Position numbers and translations under genes: made by a program
Notes under the pieces: model-generated
Seen by the model: only the letters and a program-made list of their open reading frames with translations
Told to the model about the DNA's origin: nothing
The model's database searches: none
Assembly: GCA_937927875.1 (NCBI GenBank)
Contig: CALEYV010000109.1
Span: 1 to 52,709 of the forward strand
DNA length: 52,709 nucleotides
Reading direction: 5' to 3'
Source of the DNA: an uncultured Actinomycetes bacterium
GTDB lineage: Bacteria; Actinomycetota; Acidimicrobiia; IMCC26256; PALSA-555
In this document: positions 26,656 to 35,023 of the stretch, piece by piece
Layout: each line of letters opens with the position of its first letter
How positions within the stretch are numbered: the first letter of the stretch is position 1

Positions 26656-28932
26656 CTATGACGCCGCGATCGGAGCGCCCTGCACGGCGGCCCCCTCCAG
26701 CGCGTCCGGCAGCGGCTCGCTGTGCACGACGGTGAGCGTCCGGGTGGCGCGGGTGAGCGCGACGTACAGCAGGCGGAGCCCCGCCGGGTCGGGCGCGACG
26801 AGCCGGGCCGGCTCGGCCACGATCACGTGATCGAACTCGAGACCCTTGGCGTCGGCCGCGCTGAGCACCGCGACCGGCGTGTCGAGCGCGTCGCCAGTGC
26901 CGGACGCGGCGCCGAGGTCGGCGAGCGCGCCGACCAGCTCGGCGTGCCGTGCCACCGGTGCGACGACCGCGACGGTCCCGCCGGCGCCGACGGCCCGACG
27001 CGCCTCGTCGGCGAGCGTGTCGACGAATCGGTCGGCGTCGACGCGGACGAAGCGGGGCGCGGCGCCGGTCCGGCGAACCGACCGGTTCGGCGTCATCGGC
27101 GTCGACGTCGCGACGAGGACGCGCTCCGCGACCTCCATGATCTCGGCCGGGGTCCGGTAGTTCACGGTCAGCGTGACGAGGCGGGGCTCGACCCGGTCCG
27201 GCAGCTGGGCGAGCACCTCGTCCCAGCCGTGCAGCGCGCCGGGCCGGCTCGCCTGCCCGAAGTCGCCCACGATCGTCATCGACCCCGACGGGCACCGACG
27301 GGCGAGCAGCCGCCACTGCATCGCGGAGACGTCCTGGGCCTCGTCGACGAGCACGTGCCCGAACGTGCGGGGCTCGTCGGCGCCGTTCTCGGACGGGCCG
27401 TGCCCGTCCCCGCCGTAGCGGCGGGCCAGCTCGGCGGGGGTGATGAAGCCGCCGACCCCGAGCTCGGCGACGACCGCGGCCGCGGCGTCGTCGGCGCGCG
27501 GCCGGCCGCGGCGGCGTCGGGGCCGGGCCGCCTCCGGCGGGCCCAGCCGGGCGTCGGCCTCGTCGATGAGCGCCAGGTCGGCCTCCGACCACGGCACGTC
27601 ACGCAGCTCCGGCGAGCGGGGCCGGGCCAGCCGCGCCTGCTCCTCGCGTGACAGGACCCCGTCGGCGGCGGACCGGATGAGCGCCGGGAACGAGAAGAGG
27701 TCGTGGACGAGGTCGCCGCCGGTGAGCACCGGCCACATCCGCTGCAGGGCTTCCCGGACCTCGGGGAGGCGTCGCAGCCGGGCGTCGAGCTCCCGGTCCC
27801 AGTCGGAATCGTCGGGCGCGGCGGCCCCGAGCGAGCGCCGGTACTCCTCGCGGAGGTGCTCGATCACGGCCCGCACCACGCCGGGGCGCTTCGAGTTGTG
27901 GGTGCCCCGCCGCCGCTGGGCCCGCTCGACGACCCGGGCCGACCGGGCCCGGGTGAGTCGGAGCACGCTCCCGTCCACCACGATCACGAGGTCCCGGGGC
28001 AGCGGGTGCTCGCGGTCCCGCAGCGCCCGGGCGATGACCCGCGCCATGCGCGCGTCGCCCTTCAGGCGGGCCGTCGCCGGGTCGTCGTCACCGCGCACGT
28101 GGTACGACGGCTTCAGCCCCGGCAGCGTCGCGAGCTGCACGTCGTTCTCGCCGAGCGACGGCAGCACCTGGTCGATGTACCGGAGGAAGATGCTGTTGGG
28201 TCCGACGATCAGCACCCCCTGGGCGGCGAGGCGTCGGCGGTGCGTATAGAGGAGGTAGGCGGCGCGGTGCAGCGCGACGGCCGTCTTGCCGGTGCCGGGC
28301 CCGCCGCCGACGACGAGGACGCCGCCGGCCGGGGCGCGGATCGCCTCGTCCTGCTCGGCCTGGATCGTGGCGACGATGTCGCCCATCCGCCCGGTGCGGG
28401 CCCGGTCGAGCGCGGCCAGCAGCGCCGCCTCGCCGAGCACGGTGAGGTCGGCGGCCTCGGCCTCCGCCCGGTCGAAGACCTCGTCGTCGATGCCGACCAG
28501 CTCCCGGCCGTCGCCGGGCTTGGTGAGGAAGTGGCGCCGGCGCACGACCGCCATCGGGTCGACGGCGGTGGCCCGGTAGAACGGCTCGGACACCGGGGCC
28601 CGCCAGTCGACGACGAGCGGGGTCTGGTCCTCCTCGGTGACCGCCACCCGCCCGACGTAGAAGGTCCGACTGGGCCCGGACGCCGGCTCGGGCTCGAGGT
28701 CGAGGCGCCCGAAGCACAGCGGCGCGGGGTCGATGGCGAGGACGGCGAGCCGCCGGCGGGTCAGGTCCTCGGCCGCGTCTCGCTCCAGCCGGGCCTGGTG
28801 GGTCCCGCCCGCTCCGACCTCGGCGTAGCCGTCGGCGACCCGGCGGGCCGCGTCGCGCATGACGTCGAGCCGCTCATAGGCGTGGTCGACGTACCGCTGC
28901 TCGGCCTCCAGCTCGGGGTGCGCGACAGACAA
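26656..28932 (-). CDS. helD: HelD-like RNA polymerase-recycling helicase (UvrD/Rep superfamily 1)
   Basis: 758 residues. The only start that fits the N-terminus is a TTG at 28932; no Shine-Dalgarno is obvious. An N-terminal arm rich in charged helices (residues 1-65, ELEAEQRYVDHAYERLD) and the DW-RAPVSEPFYRAT block are HelD hallmarks. Then Walker A GGGPGTGKTAVALHRAAYLLY (~209), VLVDEAQDVS and LTVNYRTPAE of superfamily 1. HelD binds the RNA polymerase channels and releases stalled enzyme from nucleic acid, and in some actinobacteria gives rifamycin tolerance. An internal Arg/Ala-rich insertion (RPRRRRGRPRADDAAAAVV) is unusual. Candidate -10 TAGAGT at 28979-28974. Confidence 0.88.
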   Translation of the reverse strand: MSVAHPELEAEQRYVDHAYERLDVMRDAARRVADGYAEVGAGGTHQARLERDAAEDLTRRRLAVLAIDPAPLCFGRLDLEPEPASGPSRTFYVGRVAVTEEDQTPLVVDWRAPVSEPFYRATAVDPMAVVRRRHFLTKPGDGRELVGIDDEVFDRAEAEAADLTVLGEAALLAALDRARTGRMGDIVATIQAEQDEAIRAPAGGVLVVGGGPGTGKTAVALHRAAYLLYTHRRRLAAQGVLIVGPNSIFLRYIDQVLPSLGENDVQLATLPGLKPSYHVRGDDDPATARLKGDARMARVIARALRDREHPLPRDLVIVVDGSVLRLTRARSARVVERAQRRRGTHNSKRPGVVRAVIEHLREEYRRSLGAAAPDDSDWDRELDARLRRLPEVREALQRMWPVLTGGDLVHDLFSFPALIRSAADGVLSREEQARLARPRSPELRDVPWSEADLALIDEADARLGPPEAARPRRRRGRPRADDAAAAVVAELGVGGFITPAELARRYGGDGHGPSENGADEPRTFGHVLVDEAQDVSAMQWRLLARRCPSGSMTIVGDFGQASRPGALHGWDEVLAQLPDRVEPRLVTLTVNYRTPAEIMEVAERVLVATSTPMTPNRSVRRTGAAPRFVRVDADRFVDTLADEARRAVGAGGTVAVVAPVARHAELVGALADLGAASGTGDALDTPVAVLSAADAKGLEFDHVIVAEPARLVAPDPAGLRLLYVALTRATRTLTVVHSEPLPDALEGAAVQGAPIAAS

Positions 28933-28994
28933 CGGGGCGCGGACTCAGTTCTGCTCGACGACGGGGGGTGACCACTCTAGGCCGTGGCCACGCC

Positions 28995-29612
28995 TCACTC
29001 GACGGTCGGGCCCGCCACCAAGTCGAGTCCGGGCGCGTCACCGCCGAGCAGCGCGACGCGCGGCCCGAGCGCGAAGCGATCACCGTCACCCGCGAGCCAG
29101 ATGCCGCCGAGGTTCGGGATCGGCCACGACTCGCCGCCGAGCCCGGTCACCACGGCCCGGATGAACCCGCCGTGCGTCACCGCGACCGCGACGCCCGACG
29201 ACGCCGCGACGGCGTCTCGCAGGGCCGGGATCCCGCGCCGCCGCACCGCCTCGTCGTCCTCCCACCCCTCGGGGGTTCGTCCCTCGTCGAGCCAGCCCGG
29301 GTAGTCGGCGTCGATGACGTCGCGCGTCAGCCCGGTCCAGTCGCCGACGTGGCGCTCCCGGAGGCGGGCGTCGAGCTGCACCGACCCGTCCGGGCCGGCC
29401 AGCAGCTCGGCCGTCTGGCGGGCTCGCTTTAGGTCCGACGCCCAGACGGTGACGGCCCTGTCGAGCGCCGGCGCGGCCGCCTGGGCCTGACGGATGCCGT
29501 GCGGGCTCAGCGGCGGGTCGGCTTGGCCCTGCCAGCGGCGCTCCGCGTTCCAGGTCGATTCACCGTGGCGCACCAGGAGCAGGCGCACGGCGTCTCGCTC
29601 GGGCGCGGCCAC
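28995..29612 (-). CDS. Histidine phosphatase family protein (phosphoglycerate mutase-like)
   Basis: 205 residues from a GTG at 29612. LLLVRHGESTWNAERRWQGQ carries the phosphorylated histidine of the RHG motif; the second catalytic His is in VAVTHGGFIRA. SDLKRARQTAELL and LRERHVGDWTG also match. Members dephosphorylate sugar phosphates, phosphoserine or alpha-ribazole phosphate; this one lacks any specific context, so it is left general. 62 bp upstream of helD on the same strand. Confidence 0.9.
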   Translation of the reverse strand: MAAPERDAVRLLLVRHGESTWNAERRWQGQADPPLSPHGIRQAQAAAPALDRAVTVWASDLKRARQTAELLAGPDGSVQLDARLRERHVGDWTGLTRDVIDADYPGWLDEGRTPEGWEDDEAVRRRGIPALRDAVAASSGVAVAVTHGGFIRAVVTGLGGESWPIPNLGGIWLAGDGDRFALGPRVALLGGDAPGLDLVAGPTVE

Positions 29613-29707
29613 GGCTTCGGACCGTAGCGCCCGACCGTCGGGCCGCCACCCGCGCCTCGCCCGCCCCGCCGGGCGCTCGGGATCCCCTTTAGTACGCTCC
29701 GCCGCCC

Positions 29708-30976
29708 GTGGGGCCCCGCCGCTTCATGGTGACGCTCCTCATCATCGCGGGCGCCGCCTTCGCCGGCCGCGCCGTGTACATCCTCACCGTGACCCGGTAC
29801 GAGCACGGCTTCTACGACCACGTGTACTACGAGGGTCAGGCGGCGCTGCTCGGCGACGGCCACGGGTTCACCAGCCCGCCGTTCTTCGGCCGTCCGGGCG
29901 CGCCCGACGCGCTGCACCCGCCGCTGACCGGGCTCACGCTGGCCCCGGTCGCGTGGGCGACCGGCGACAGCACGCTGGCCGAGCAGCTCGCCGTCGCGCT
30001 GGCCGGCGTCGGGGTCGTCGCGCTCGTCGGCCTCATCGGCCGCGAGGTCGCGGGCCCCCGGGCCGGTCTACTCGCGGCGGGGATCGCGGCCGTCTACCCG
30101 AACCTGTGGATGAACGACGGCCTCGTCATGTCCGAGACCTTCGCCGCCCTGGGCACGGCGGCGACCGTGTTCTGCACCTACCGGCTGATCCGACAGCCGA
30201 GCTGGCGGAACGCGGCCGGGACCGGCGTCGCCTGCGCGCTGGCGATGCTCAGCCGCTCCGAGCTGGCGCTGCTGGTCCCGATCGTGGTCGTGCCGGCCGC
30301 GTTGACGATCCGCGGGCTGGCCCGGGAGCGACGGCTGCTGCTCGCGGGGGCGGCCGTCGTGGCGGCGCTGGTCGTCGTCGCGCCGTGGGTCACGTTCAAC
30401 CTCGCCCGCTTCGACCACACGGTGCTCCTCGCCAGCGGCGACACCGGGGTGCTGCTGGGCGCCAACTGCGACCAGACCTACTCGGGCCCGCTCATCGGCT
30501 CCTGGTACGGGCTCTGCACGTTCCGCGAGTTCCGCGACCATCGCGGCGGCCGCGCCTCGCATCCGGGCACCCGCGGCCAGGCGCTCGACTACGTCGGTGG
30601 GCACCTCGATCGGCTCCCGGCCGTCGTCGCGGCTCGCCTCGGCAGGGAGTGGAGCGTGTACCACGTGTTCTCGATGGCGCACGACAGCACCCAGGAGGGC
30701 CGGCCGTACTGGGCGTCGATCGCGGGGTGGGCGTGCTACCTCGTGGCGCTCGGCCTCGCGCTGCCCGGCGCGTTGCTGCTGCGGCGCCGAAGGGTCCCGC
30801 TCGTTCCCATCCTCGGACCGCTCCTCGTCGTGACGGTCAGCGCCGCCTTGTTCTACGGGCTGGTGCGCTTCCGAACCCCGGCCGAGGTGTCGCTCGTGGT
30901 CCTCGCCGCGGTGACCGTCGACCGGCTCCTCGCGAGCCGGCGAGGCGAGCCGTCGCGGGCCGTGCCCGCGCCGTGA
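29708..30976 (+). CDS. Membrane glycosyltransferase of the GT39/ArnT-like (GT-C) superfamily
   Basis: 422 residues with about ten hydrophobic segments. The first external loop contains the acidic YDHVYYEGQAALLGDG stretch, where GT-C enzymes carry their catalytic acid, and DALHPPLTGL, like the HPPL motif of the ArnT/PMT family. Such enzymes transfer a sugar from a lipid-phosphate donor on the outer side of the membrane. The start is a GTG at 29708; an ATG at 29726 is possible. A -10-like TACGCT (29693-29698) places the start of transcription within a few bases of the GTG, so the mRNA may be nearly leaderless. Confidence 0.75.
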   Translation: MGPRRFMVTLLIIAGAAFAGRAVYILTVTRYEHGFYDHVYYEGQAALLGDGHGFTSPPFFGRPGAPDALHPPLTGLTLAPVAWATGDSTLAEQLAVALAGVGVVALVGLIGREVAGPRAGLLAAGIAAVYPNLWMNDGLVMSETFAALGTAATVFCTYRLIRQPSWRNAAGTGVACALAMLSRSELALLVPIVVVPAALTIRGLARERRLLLAGAAVVAALVVVAPWVTFNLARFDHTVLLASGDTGVLLGANCDQTYSGPLIGSWYGLCTFREFRDHRGGRASHPGTRGQALDYVGGHLDRLPAVVAARLGREWSVYHVFSMAHDSTQEGRPYWASIAGWACYLVALGLALPGALLLRRRRVPLVPILGPLLVVTVSAALFYGLVRFRTPAEVSLVVLAAVTVDRLLASRRGEPSRAVPAP

Positions 30977-31018
30977 GCTGCGCGCGCCACGCCGTCCGGA
31001 CGCCAGCGCCCCTCGCCG

Positions 31019-31834
31019 TCAGGGGCGGCGGGGTCGGTTCGTCCACCCACCTTCGTCGGTGCGGAACCAGCCGCCGGCCGCGAACGTGCCGCCGTCGGCG
31101 TGCACGGTCGTCCCGGTCACGAAGGCCGACAGGTCCGAGGCCAGGAACAGCGCGACCCCGGCCAGGTCGGCGGGCGTCCCGAACCGGCCGATCGGCACCC
31201 ACTGCGGGATGCGCGGCTCGTCGTCGGGCTTCACCCAGCGCGAGTACGGCACCTGCAGCGTCTCGGTCACGTCCGGTGCGATGGCGTTGACCCGGATCCC
31301 GTGCTGCGCGTACTCGAGGGCGAGGCTCTTGGTGAGCCCGGTGACCCCGGCCTTGAACGCGGCGTAGACGGCCCGGGTCGGGATGCCCCGGAACGCCTCG
31401 ATCGTCGAGACGTTCACGATCGCGCCCGCGCCGCGCTCGATCATCGACGGCAGCGCGGCTCTGGTCACGAGCAGGACGTGCTCGAGGTTGACCCGGTAGA
31501 GGTCGAGCCACTCCTCCGGCGTCGACTCGTGGAACGGCTTGCGAGCGCCCCCGTAGTGGCCGACGTTGTTCACGAGGACGTCGACGCCGCCGTGCTCCCC
31601 GACGGTCGTCGCCACGACCCGGGCCGCGTCGGCCTCGAGGCGCACGTCGGCGACGACGGACGTCGCGACACCGCCCTCGCGCCGGATGCCGGCCACCGTG
31701 TCCTCGGCCCGGCCGGCGTCGATCTCGGCCACCGTCACCGCCGCCCCCTCGGCGGCGAAGCGTTCGGCGATCCCCCGCCCGATTCCGCCGCCGCCGCCGG
31801 TGACGAGCGCCGCCTTCGCCTCGAGCAGCCCCAT
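31019..31834 (-). CDS. Short-chain dehydrogenase/reductase
   Basis: 271 residues from the ATG at 31834. Classical SDR motifs: ALVTGGGGGIGRGIAE for the cofactor, NNVGHYG, the catalytic serine in IVNVSTIEAFRG, and YAAFKAGVTGLTKSLA for Tyr and Lys. The acidic residue after the second strand (VAEIDAGR) favours NAD over NADP. C-terminal VTGTTVHADGGTFAAGGWFR matches dehydrogenases acting on secondary alcohols. Substrate not known. Divergent from the candidate selenoprotein gene (34-bp gap). Confidence 0.9.
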   Translation of the reverse strand: MGLLEAKAALVTGGGGGIGRGIAERFAAEGAAVTVAEIDAGRAEDTVAGIRREGGVATSVVADVRLEADAARVVATTVGEHGGVDVLVNNVGHYGGARKPFHESTPEEWLDLYRVNLEHVLLVTRAALPSMIERGAGAIVNVSTIEAFRGIPTRAVYAAFKAGVTGLTKSLALEYAQHGIRVNAIAPDVTETLQVPYSRWVKPDDEPRIPQWVPIGRFGTPADLAGVALFLASDLSAFVTGTTVHADGGTFAAGGWFRTDEGGWTNRPRRP

Positions 31835-31855
31835 GCGGGCGAGCCTATGGCCCGG

Positions 31856-31861
31856 TAGGTT
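31856..31861 (+). promoter_or_regulatory. Candidate -10 box for a leaderless selenoprotein transcript
   Basis: TAGGTT (TAnnnT) ends seven bases before the GTG at 31869. With normal spacing the mRNA would begin at the start codon, as in leaderless actinobacterial genes. No Shine-Dalgarno is present and no clear -35 was seen. Confidence 0.35.
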
Positions 31862-31868
31862 TCGAGCC

Positions 31869-32909
31869 GTGAGCGCCGACGCCACGATCGTCGACAACGA
31901 CCGGGAGCTGACCGTCCGGGCGACCGCCCACGACGGGACGCTGCTCGTCGCCCCGGACGAGCTGGCGCGCGCGACGGGCTGGGACCTCAAGCCCGAGGGA
32001 CTCTGCCGTGACAACGTGTGCGTCCCGATCCGCGACGACCACGCCCTGGTCGTCGACGACGCCATCGACCTGCGCGCCTTCGGCGCCGTGCTCGGTCGAC
32101 CGGTCGCGGTCGAGCCTGACGCGGGGCTGGCCGTGCTCGGCGAGGCGCCGGCGCCGCTCGGCACCCGCCTCGCCGCGCTCGAGGCGCCACCGTTCACGCT
32201 CCCCGATCTCGACGGCAACCCCGTCGCGCTCGACGACTACGCGGGCCGCAAGCGGCTGCTCATCGCGTGGGCGTCCTGGTGAGGATGCCGCTGGGACCTG
32301 CCCGGGTGGCAGGAGCTGCACGACGAGCTGGCGCCGAAGGGGCTCGTCATGCTGGCGATCGCGCTCGACGAGGACCTCGACGCGGTGCGCCAGTGGGCGA
32401 TCGACGAGTCGCCGGTGCCGCTTCGGTACCCGGTGCTCGTCGACCGTGAGCACCTCGTCGCGGAGCGGTACGGGATCCTGAACATCCCGACCACGGTGTG
32501 GATCGACGAGCGGGGCCGCATCGTGCGGCCGCCCGCCATCGCGCCCGCCGACGACCGGTTCCGGGACTTCACGCAGATCGACTCGTCGGTGCACCACGAC
32601 GCGCTGCGGCGCTGGGTGGTCGACGACGAGCCGCCGCTCAGCGACGCCGAGATCAACGACCGGCAGGTGCTGCCCGACGACGATCTCCAGCGGGCCCGGG
32701 CCGAGCGCCGCCTCGCCGTCCACCTGCTGCGGCGCGGGGCGCGCGACGCCGCCGAGCGGCACCTGGCGACCGCGATGGCGCTCTCCCCCGCCGACTGGAC
32801 GATCCACCGGGGCTCGATGCCGCTCCGGGACGAGGATCCGTTCGGGCAGGCGTTCTTCGACTTCTACCAGGAGTGGGAGGCCGCGGGGCGGCCCGGCTAC
32901 TCCGCGTGA
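31869..32909 (+). CDS. Selenocysteine-containing thioredoxin-fold protein (redoxin/TlpA-like), UGA at codon 138
   Basis: One reading frame of 346 residues runs from the GTG at 31869 to the TGA at 32907, crossed by a single TGA at 32280-32282. That codon falls at the redox site: LLIAWASW-U-GCRWDLPGWQEL, where thioredoxin-fold proteins have WASWC. The fold continues in frame on both sides: FTLPDLDGNPVALDDYAG before, then VMLAIALDEDLDAVRQW, YPVLVDREHLVAERYG and the cis-proline NIPTTVWID after. This strongly suggests UGA is read as selenocysteine (residue 138, with Cys140). A stem-loop suited to a bacterial SECIS lies at 32290-32316. The N-terminal domain (1-95) has a CRDNVC pair; the C-terminus is a helical, TPR-like tail. 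Overlaps the SMP-30 gene (GTGA). The decoding factors SelA, SelB, SelC and SelD are not in the window. Confidence 0.82.
32290..32316 (+). promoter_or_regulatory. Candidate bacterial SECIS element
   Basis: CCTGCC (32297-32302) pairs perfectly with GGCAGG (32308-32313) around the loop CGGGT. Below it GCT (32290-32292) pairs with AGC (32314-32316), leaving a GGGA bulge on the 5' side. The apical stem begins 14 bases after the UGA and the loop has G in its second to fourth positions, in the range of SelB-binding hairpins. Confidence 0.55.
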
Positions 32910-33784
32910 AGCCCGAGGTCGTCGCCACCGGCATCCGGTTCCCCGAGGGCCCGGTCTGGTGCCCGGCCGACGGCGCCGCGACCGGCACGATCGTGTGCAC
33001 GAGCGTCGCCGACGGCTCGCTCGAGCGCGTGCACGTGGCCGACGGCCGGGTCGAGCGCGTCGCGACCCTCGGCGGCGGCGCCAACGCGGCCGCGCCCTGC
33101 CGGGACGGCGGCTACCTCGTCACCCAGAACGGCGGCATCGACTTCTCGAGCCTGCGGCTCTACGCCGACGACCCGCCGCGCTACGAGCCGGTCACGCCCG
33201 GCATCCAGCGGGTGGCGCCCGACGGGACCGTGACCTACCTGAACGACCGCGGCTTCCTGGCCCCGAACGATCTCGTCGTCACCGACGACGACACGCTGTG
33301 GTTCACCGACCCGCCCCACTACCCGCCCTCCGGCGAGCCGTCCGGGCGCATCCACGCCATGGCCCCCGACGGGACGACCCGCGTCGTCGCCAGCGGCTTC
33401 CAGTACTGCAACGGGATCGCGCGCGACCCGCAGGGGACGCTCGTCATCGTGGAGGGGCTCGGCCTCCAGCGGCTCCGCCCCGACGGAAGCCGGGACTGGA
33501 TCGTCGAGCAGCTGCCGGACGCACCGGGTGACGGCCTCTGCGTCGACACCGACGGGCGCATCTACGTCGCCAACACGACCGCGCACGGGGTCCGCGTGCT
33601 CGACGCCGACGGCCGCGAGCTCGAGTTCCTGGCCCTCGACGGCCGCGGCACCACGACGAACTGCTGCTTCGGCGGTGCCGACGGCCGGACCCTCTTCGCC
33701 ACCGACGGCGTGCCGGGGAGCATCGTGGCGTGGGAAGGGCTCCCGGCGCCCGGCGTCCCGGTGCGGGCCTGGGCCGGCCCCTGA
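32906..33784 (+). CDS. SMP-30/gluconolactonase-type six-bladed propeller protein
   Basis: 292 residues from a GTG overlapping the previous stop. FPEGPVWCPADG with the metal-ligand glutamate, NDLVVTDDDTLWFTDP (Asn and Asp ligands), FQYCNGIARDPQGTL and DGLCVDTDGRIYVANT fit the SMP-30/gluconolactonase/LRE family. These calcium or zinc enzymes hydrolyse sugar lactones and related esters in the cytoplasm. Coupled to the candidate selenoprotein, so the two probably belong to one transcript; a shared pathway cannot be named. Confidence 0.88.
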   Translation: MKPEVVATGIRFPEGPVWCPADGAATGTIVCTSVADGSLERVHVADGRVERVATLGGGANAAAPCRDGGYLVTQNGGIDFSSLRLYADDPPRYEPVTPGIQRVAPDGTVTYLNDRGFLAPNDLVVTDDDTLWFTDPPHYPPSGEPSGRIHAMAPDGTTRVVASGFQYCNGIARDPQGTLVIVEGLGLQRLRPDGSRDWIVEQLPDAPGDGLCVDTDGRIYVANTTAHGVRVLDADGRELEFLALDGRGTTTNCCFGGADGRTLFATDGVPGSIVAWEGLPAPGVPVRAWAGP

Positions 33785-33826
33785 TACCTTCGAGTTCGGG
33801 CAACAGCCGAGCAGGGAGCTCACGAC

Positions 33827-34957
33827 ATGCGTGCAGCGATCTTCGTTGAGCCGGACGGCGACCTCGTCGTCGAGGACGTCAAGCCGACCGACCCCGGCCC
33901 GAAGGACGTCGTCGTCCAGGTCACCGCCAGCGGCGTCTGCCACTCCGACCTCTCGGTCATCAACGGGACGCTGCCCATGCCGCCCCCCGCCATCCTCGGT
34001 CACGAGGGCACCGGCGTCGTGGAGTGGGTCGGCGCGGAGGTCTCACGCGTCAAGAAGGGCGACCGCGTCATCGGGTCGTTCATCCCCGCCTGCGGCGTCT
34101 GCTGGTACTGCCGCAACCACCAGTCGAACCTCTGCGAGCAGACGTACGCGGTGATGGGCGTCCCGCGCGCGAACCGCAACGACGGGACGCCGCTCATGAC
34201 GATGACGGGGCTCGGCACCTTCGCCGACCAGATGACCTGCGACGAGATCTCGCTCGTCAAGGTCGAGACCGACCTGCCCGACGAGCAGCTCGCCCTCATC
34301 GGCTGCGGCGTCACCACCGGGGTCGGGGCCGCCCTCAACACCGCCCAGGTCGTCCCCGGCTCGACGGTCGCGGTCGTCGGCTGCGGCGGCGTCGGCCAGG
34401 CCGTGATCCAGGGCTGCCGGATCGCCGGCGCGGCGCGCATCATCGCGATCGACCCGGTCGAGCTGAAGCGCAAGATCGCGCTCGAGAACGGGGCCACCGA
34501 CACGGTCGACCCCTCCACGGGCAGTGCCGCCGGCAAGGTCCAGGAGCTGACCGGGGGGCGGGGCGCCGACTACGCGTTCGAGGTGATCGGTAACCCGGTG
34601 ACCGTCCAGCAGGCGTTCGAGATGACCCGGCCCGGTGGCGCCTGCGTGGTAGTCGGCGTGCCCCGGTTCGACCAGACCATCGAACTCCCGAGCATGCCGC
34701 TGATCCTGCAGGAGAAGCGGGTCCTCGGGACCGTCTACGGGTCGGCCCAGGTCAACCGCGACTTCCCGCGACTCATCCACCTCGCCGAGCAGGGCAAGCT
34801 CGACCTCGGCGAGCACATGGTGTCCCGTCGGATGAAGCTCGACGAGATCAACGACGCGTTCAAGGCGATGGAAGCCGGCGAGGTCATCCGCAGCGTCATC
34901 AGCGGCCCGTCGAGCTCGTCGAGCAAGACCGGCGCCGCCTCGGCGCAGGCGTCCTAA
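33827..34957 (+). CDS. Zinc-dependent alcohol dehydrogenase (class III-like MDR)
   Basis: 376 residues from the ATG at 33827 with AGGGAG 9 bases upstream. GVCHSDLSVING provides the catalytic-zinc cysteine, GHEGTGVVEWVG the histidine and glutamate, and CGVCWYCRNHQSNLC the four structural-zinc cysteines. The Rossmann motif is VAVVGCGGVGQAVI, followed by ARIIAIDPVELKRKIA, whose Asp favours NAD. It oxidises primary alcohols or adducts to aldehydes; specificity is unknown. The C-terminal Ser-rich tail (PSSSSSKTG) is beyond the usual domain end. A candidate -10 (TACCTT) lies at 33785. Confidence 0.92.
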   Translation: MRAAIFVEPDGDLVVEDVKPTDPGPKDVVVQVTASGVCHSDLSVINGTLPMPPPAILGHEGTGVVEWVGAEVSRVKKGDRVIGSFIPACGVCWYCRNHQSNLCEQTYAVMGVPRANRNDGTPLMTMTGLGTFADQMTCDEISLVKVETDLPDEQLALIGCGVTTGVGAALNTAQVVPGSTVAVVGCGGVGQAVIQGCRIAGAARIIAIDPVELKRKIALENGATDTVDPSTGSAAGKVQELTGGRGADYAFEVIGNPVTVQQAFEMTRPGGACVVVGVPRFDQTIELPSMPLILQEKRVLGTVYGSAQVNRDFPRLIHLAEQGKLDLGEHMVSRRMKLDEINDAFKAMEAGEVIRSVISGPSSSSSKTGAASAQAS

Positions 34958-34963
34958 GCCCGA

Positions 34964-34977
34964 CCCCGCACTCGGGG
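34964..34977. terminator. Short hairpin between convergent adh and PIG-L genes
   Basis: CCCCG-CACT-CGGGG, a 5-bp stem in the 66-bp gap between two convergent stops. Weak on its own. Confidence 0.3.
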
Positions 34978-35023
34978 CCCCGCGCCGGGAGTTGTCGCGC
35001 CGGCGAGCGGCGACGCGAGCGGA

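Noticed and set aside
32349..32909. Separate short gene beginning at an internal ATG, with the upstream part ending at 32282
   Set aside because: The two pieces are in the same frame and form one thioredoxin fold; splitting them leaves half of the active site on each side. Reading through UGA explains both.
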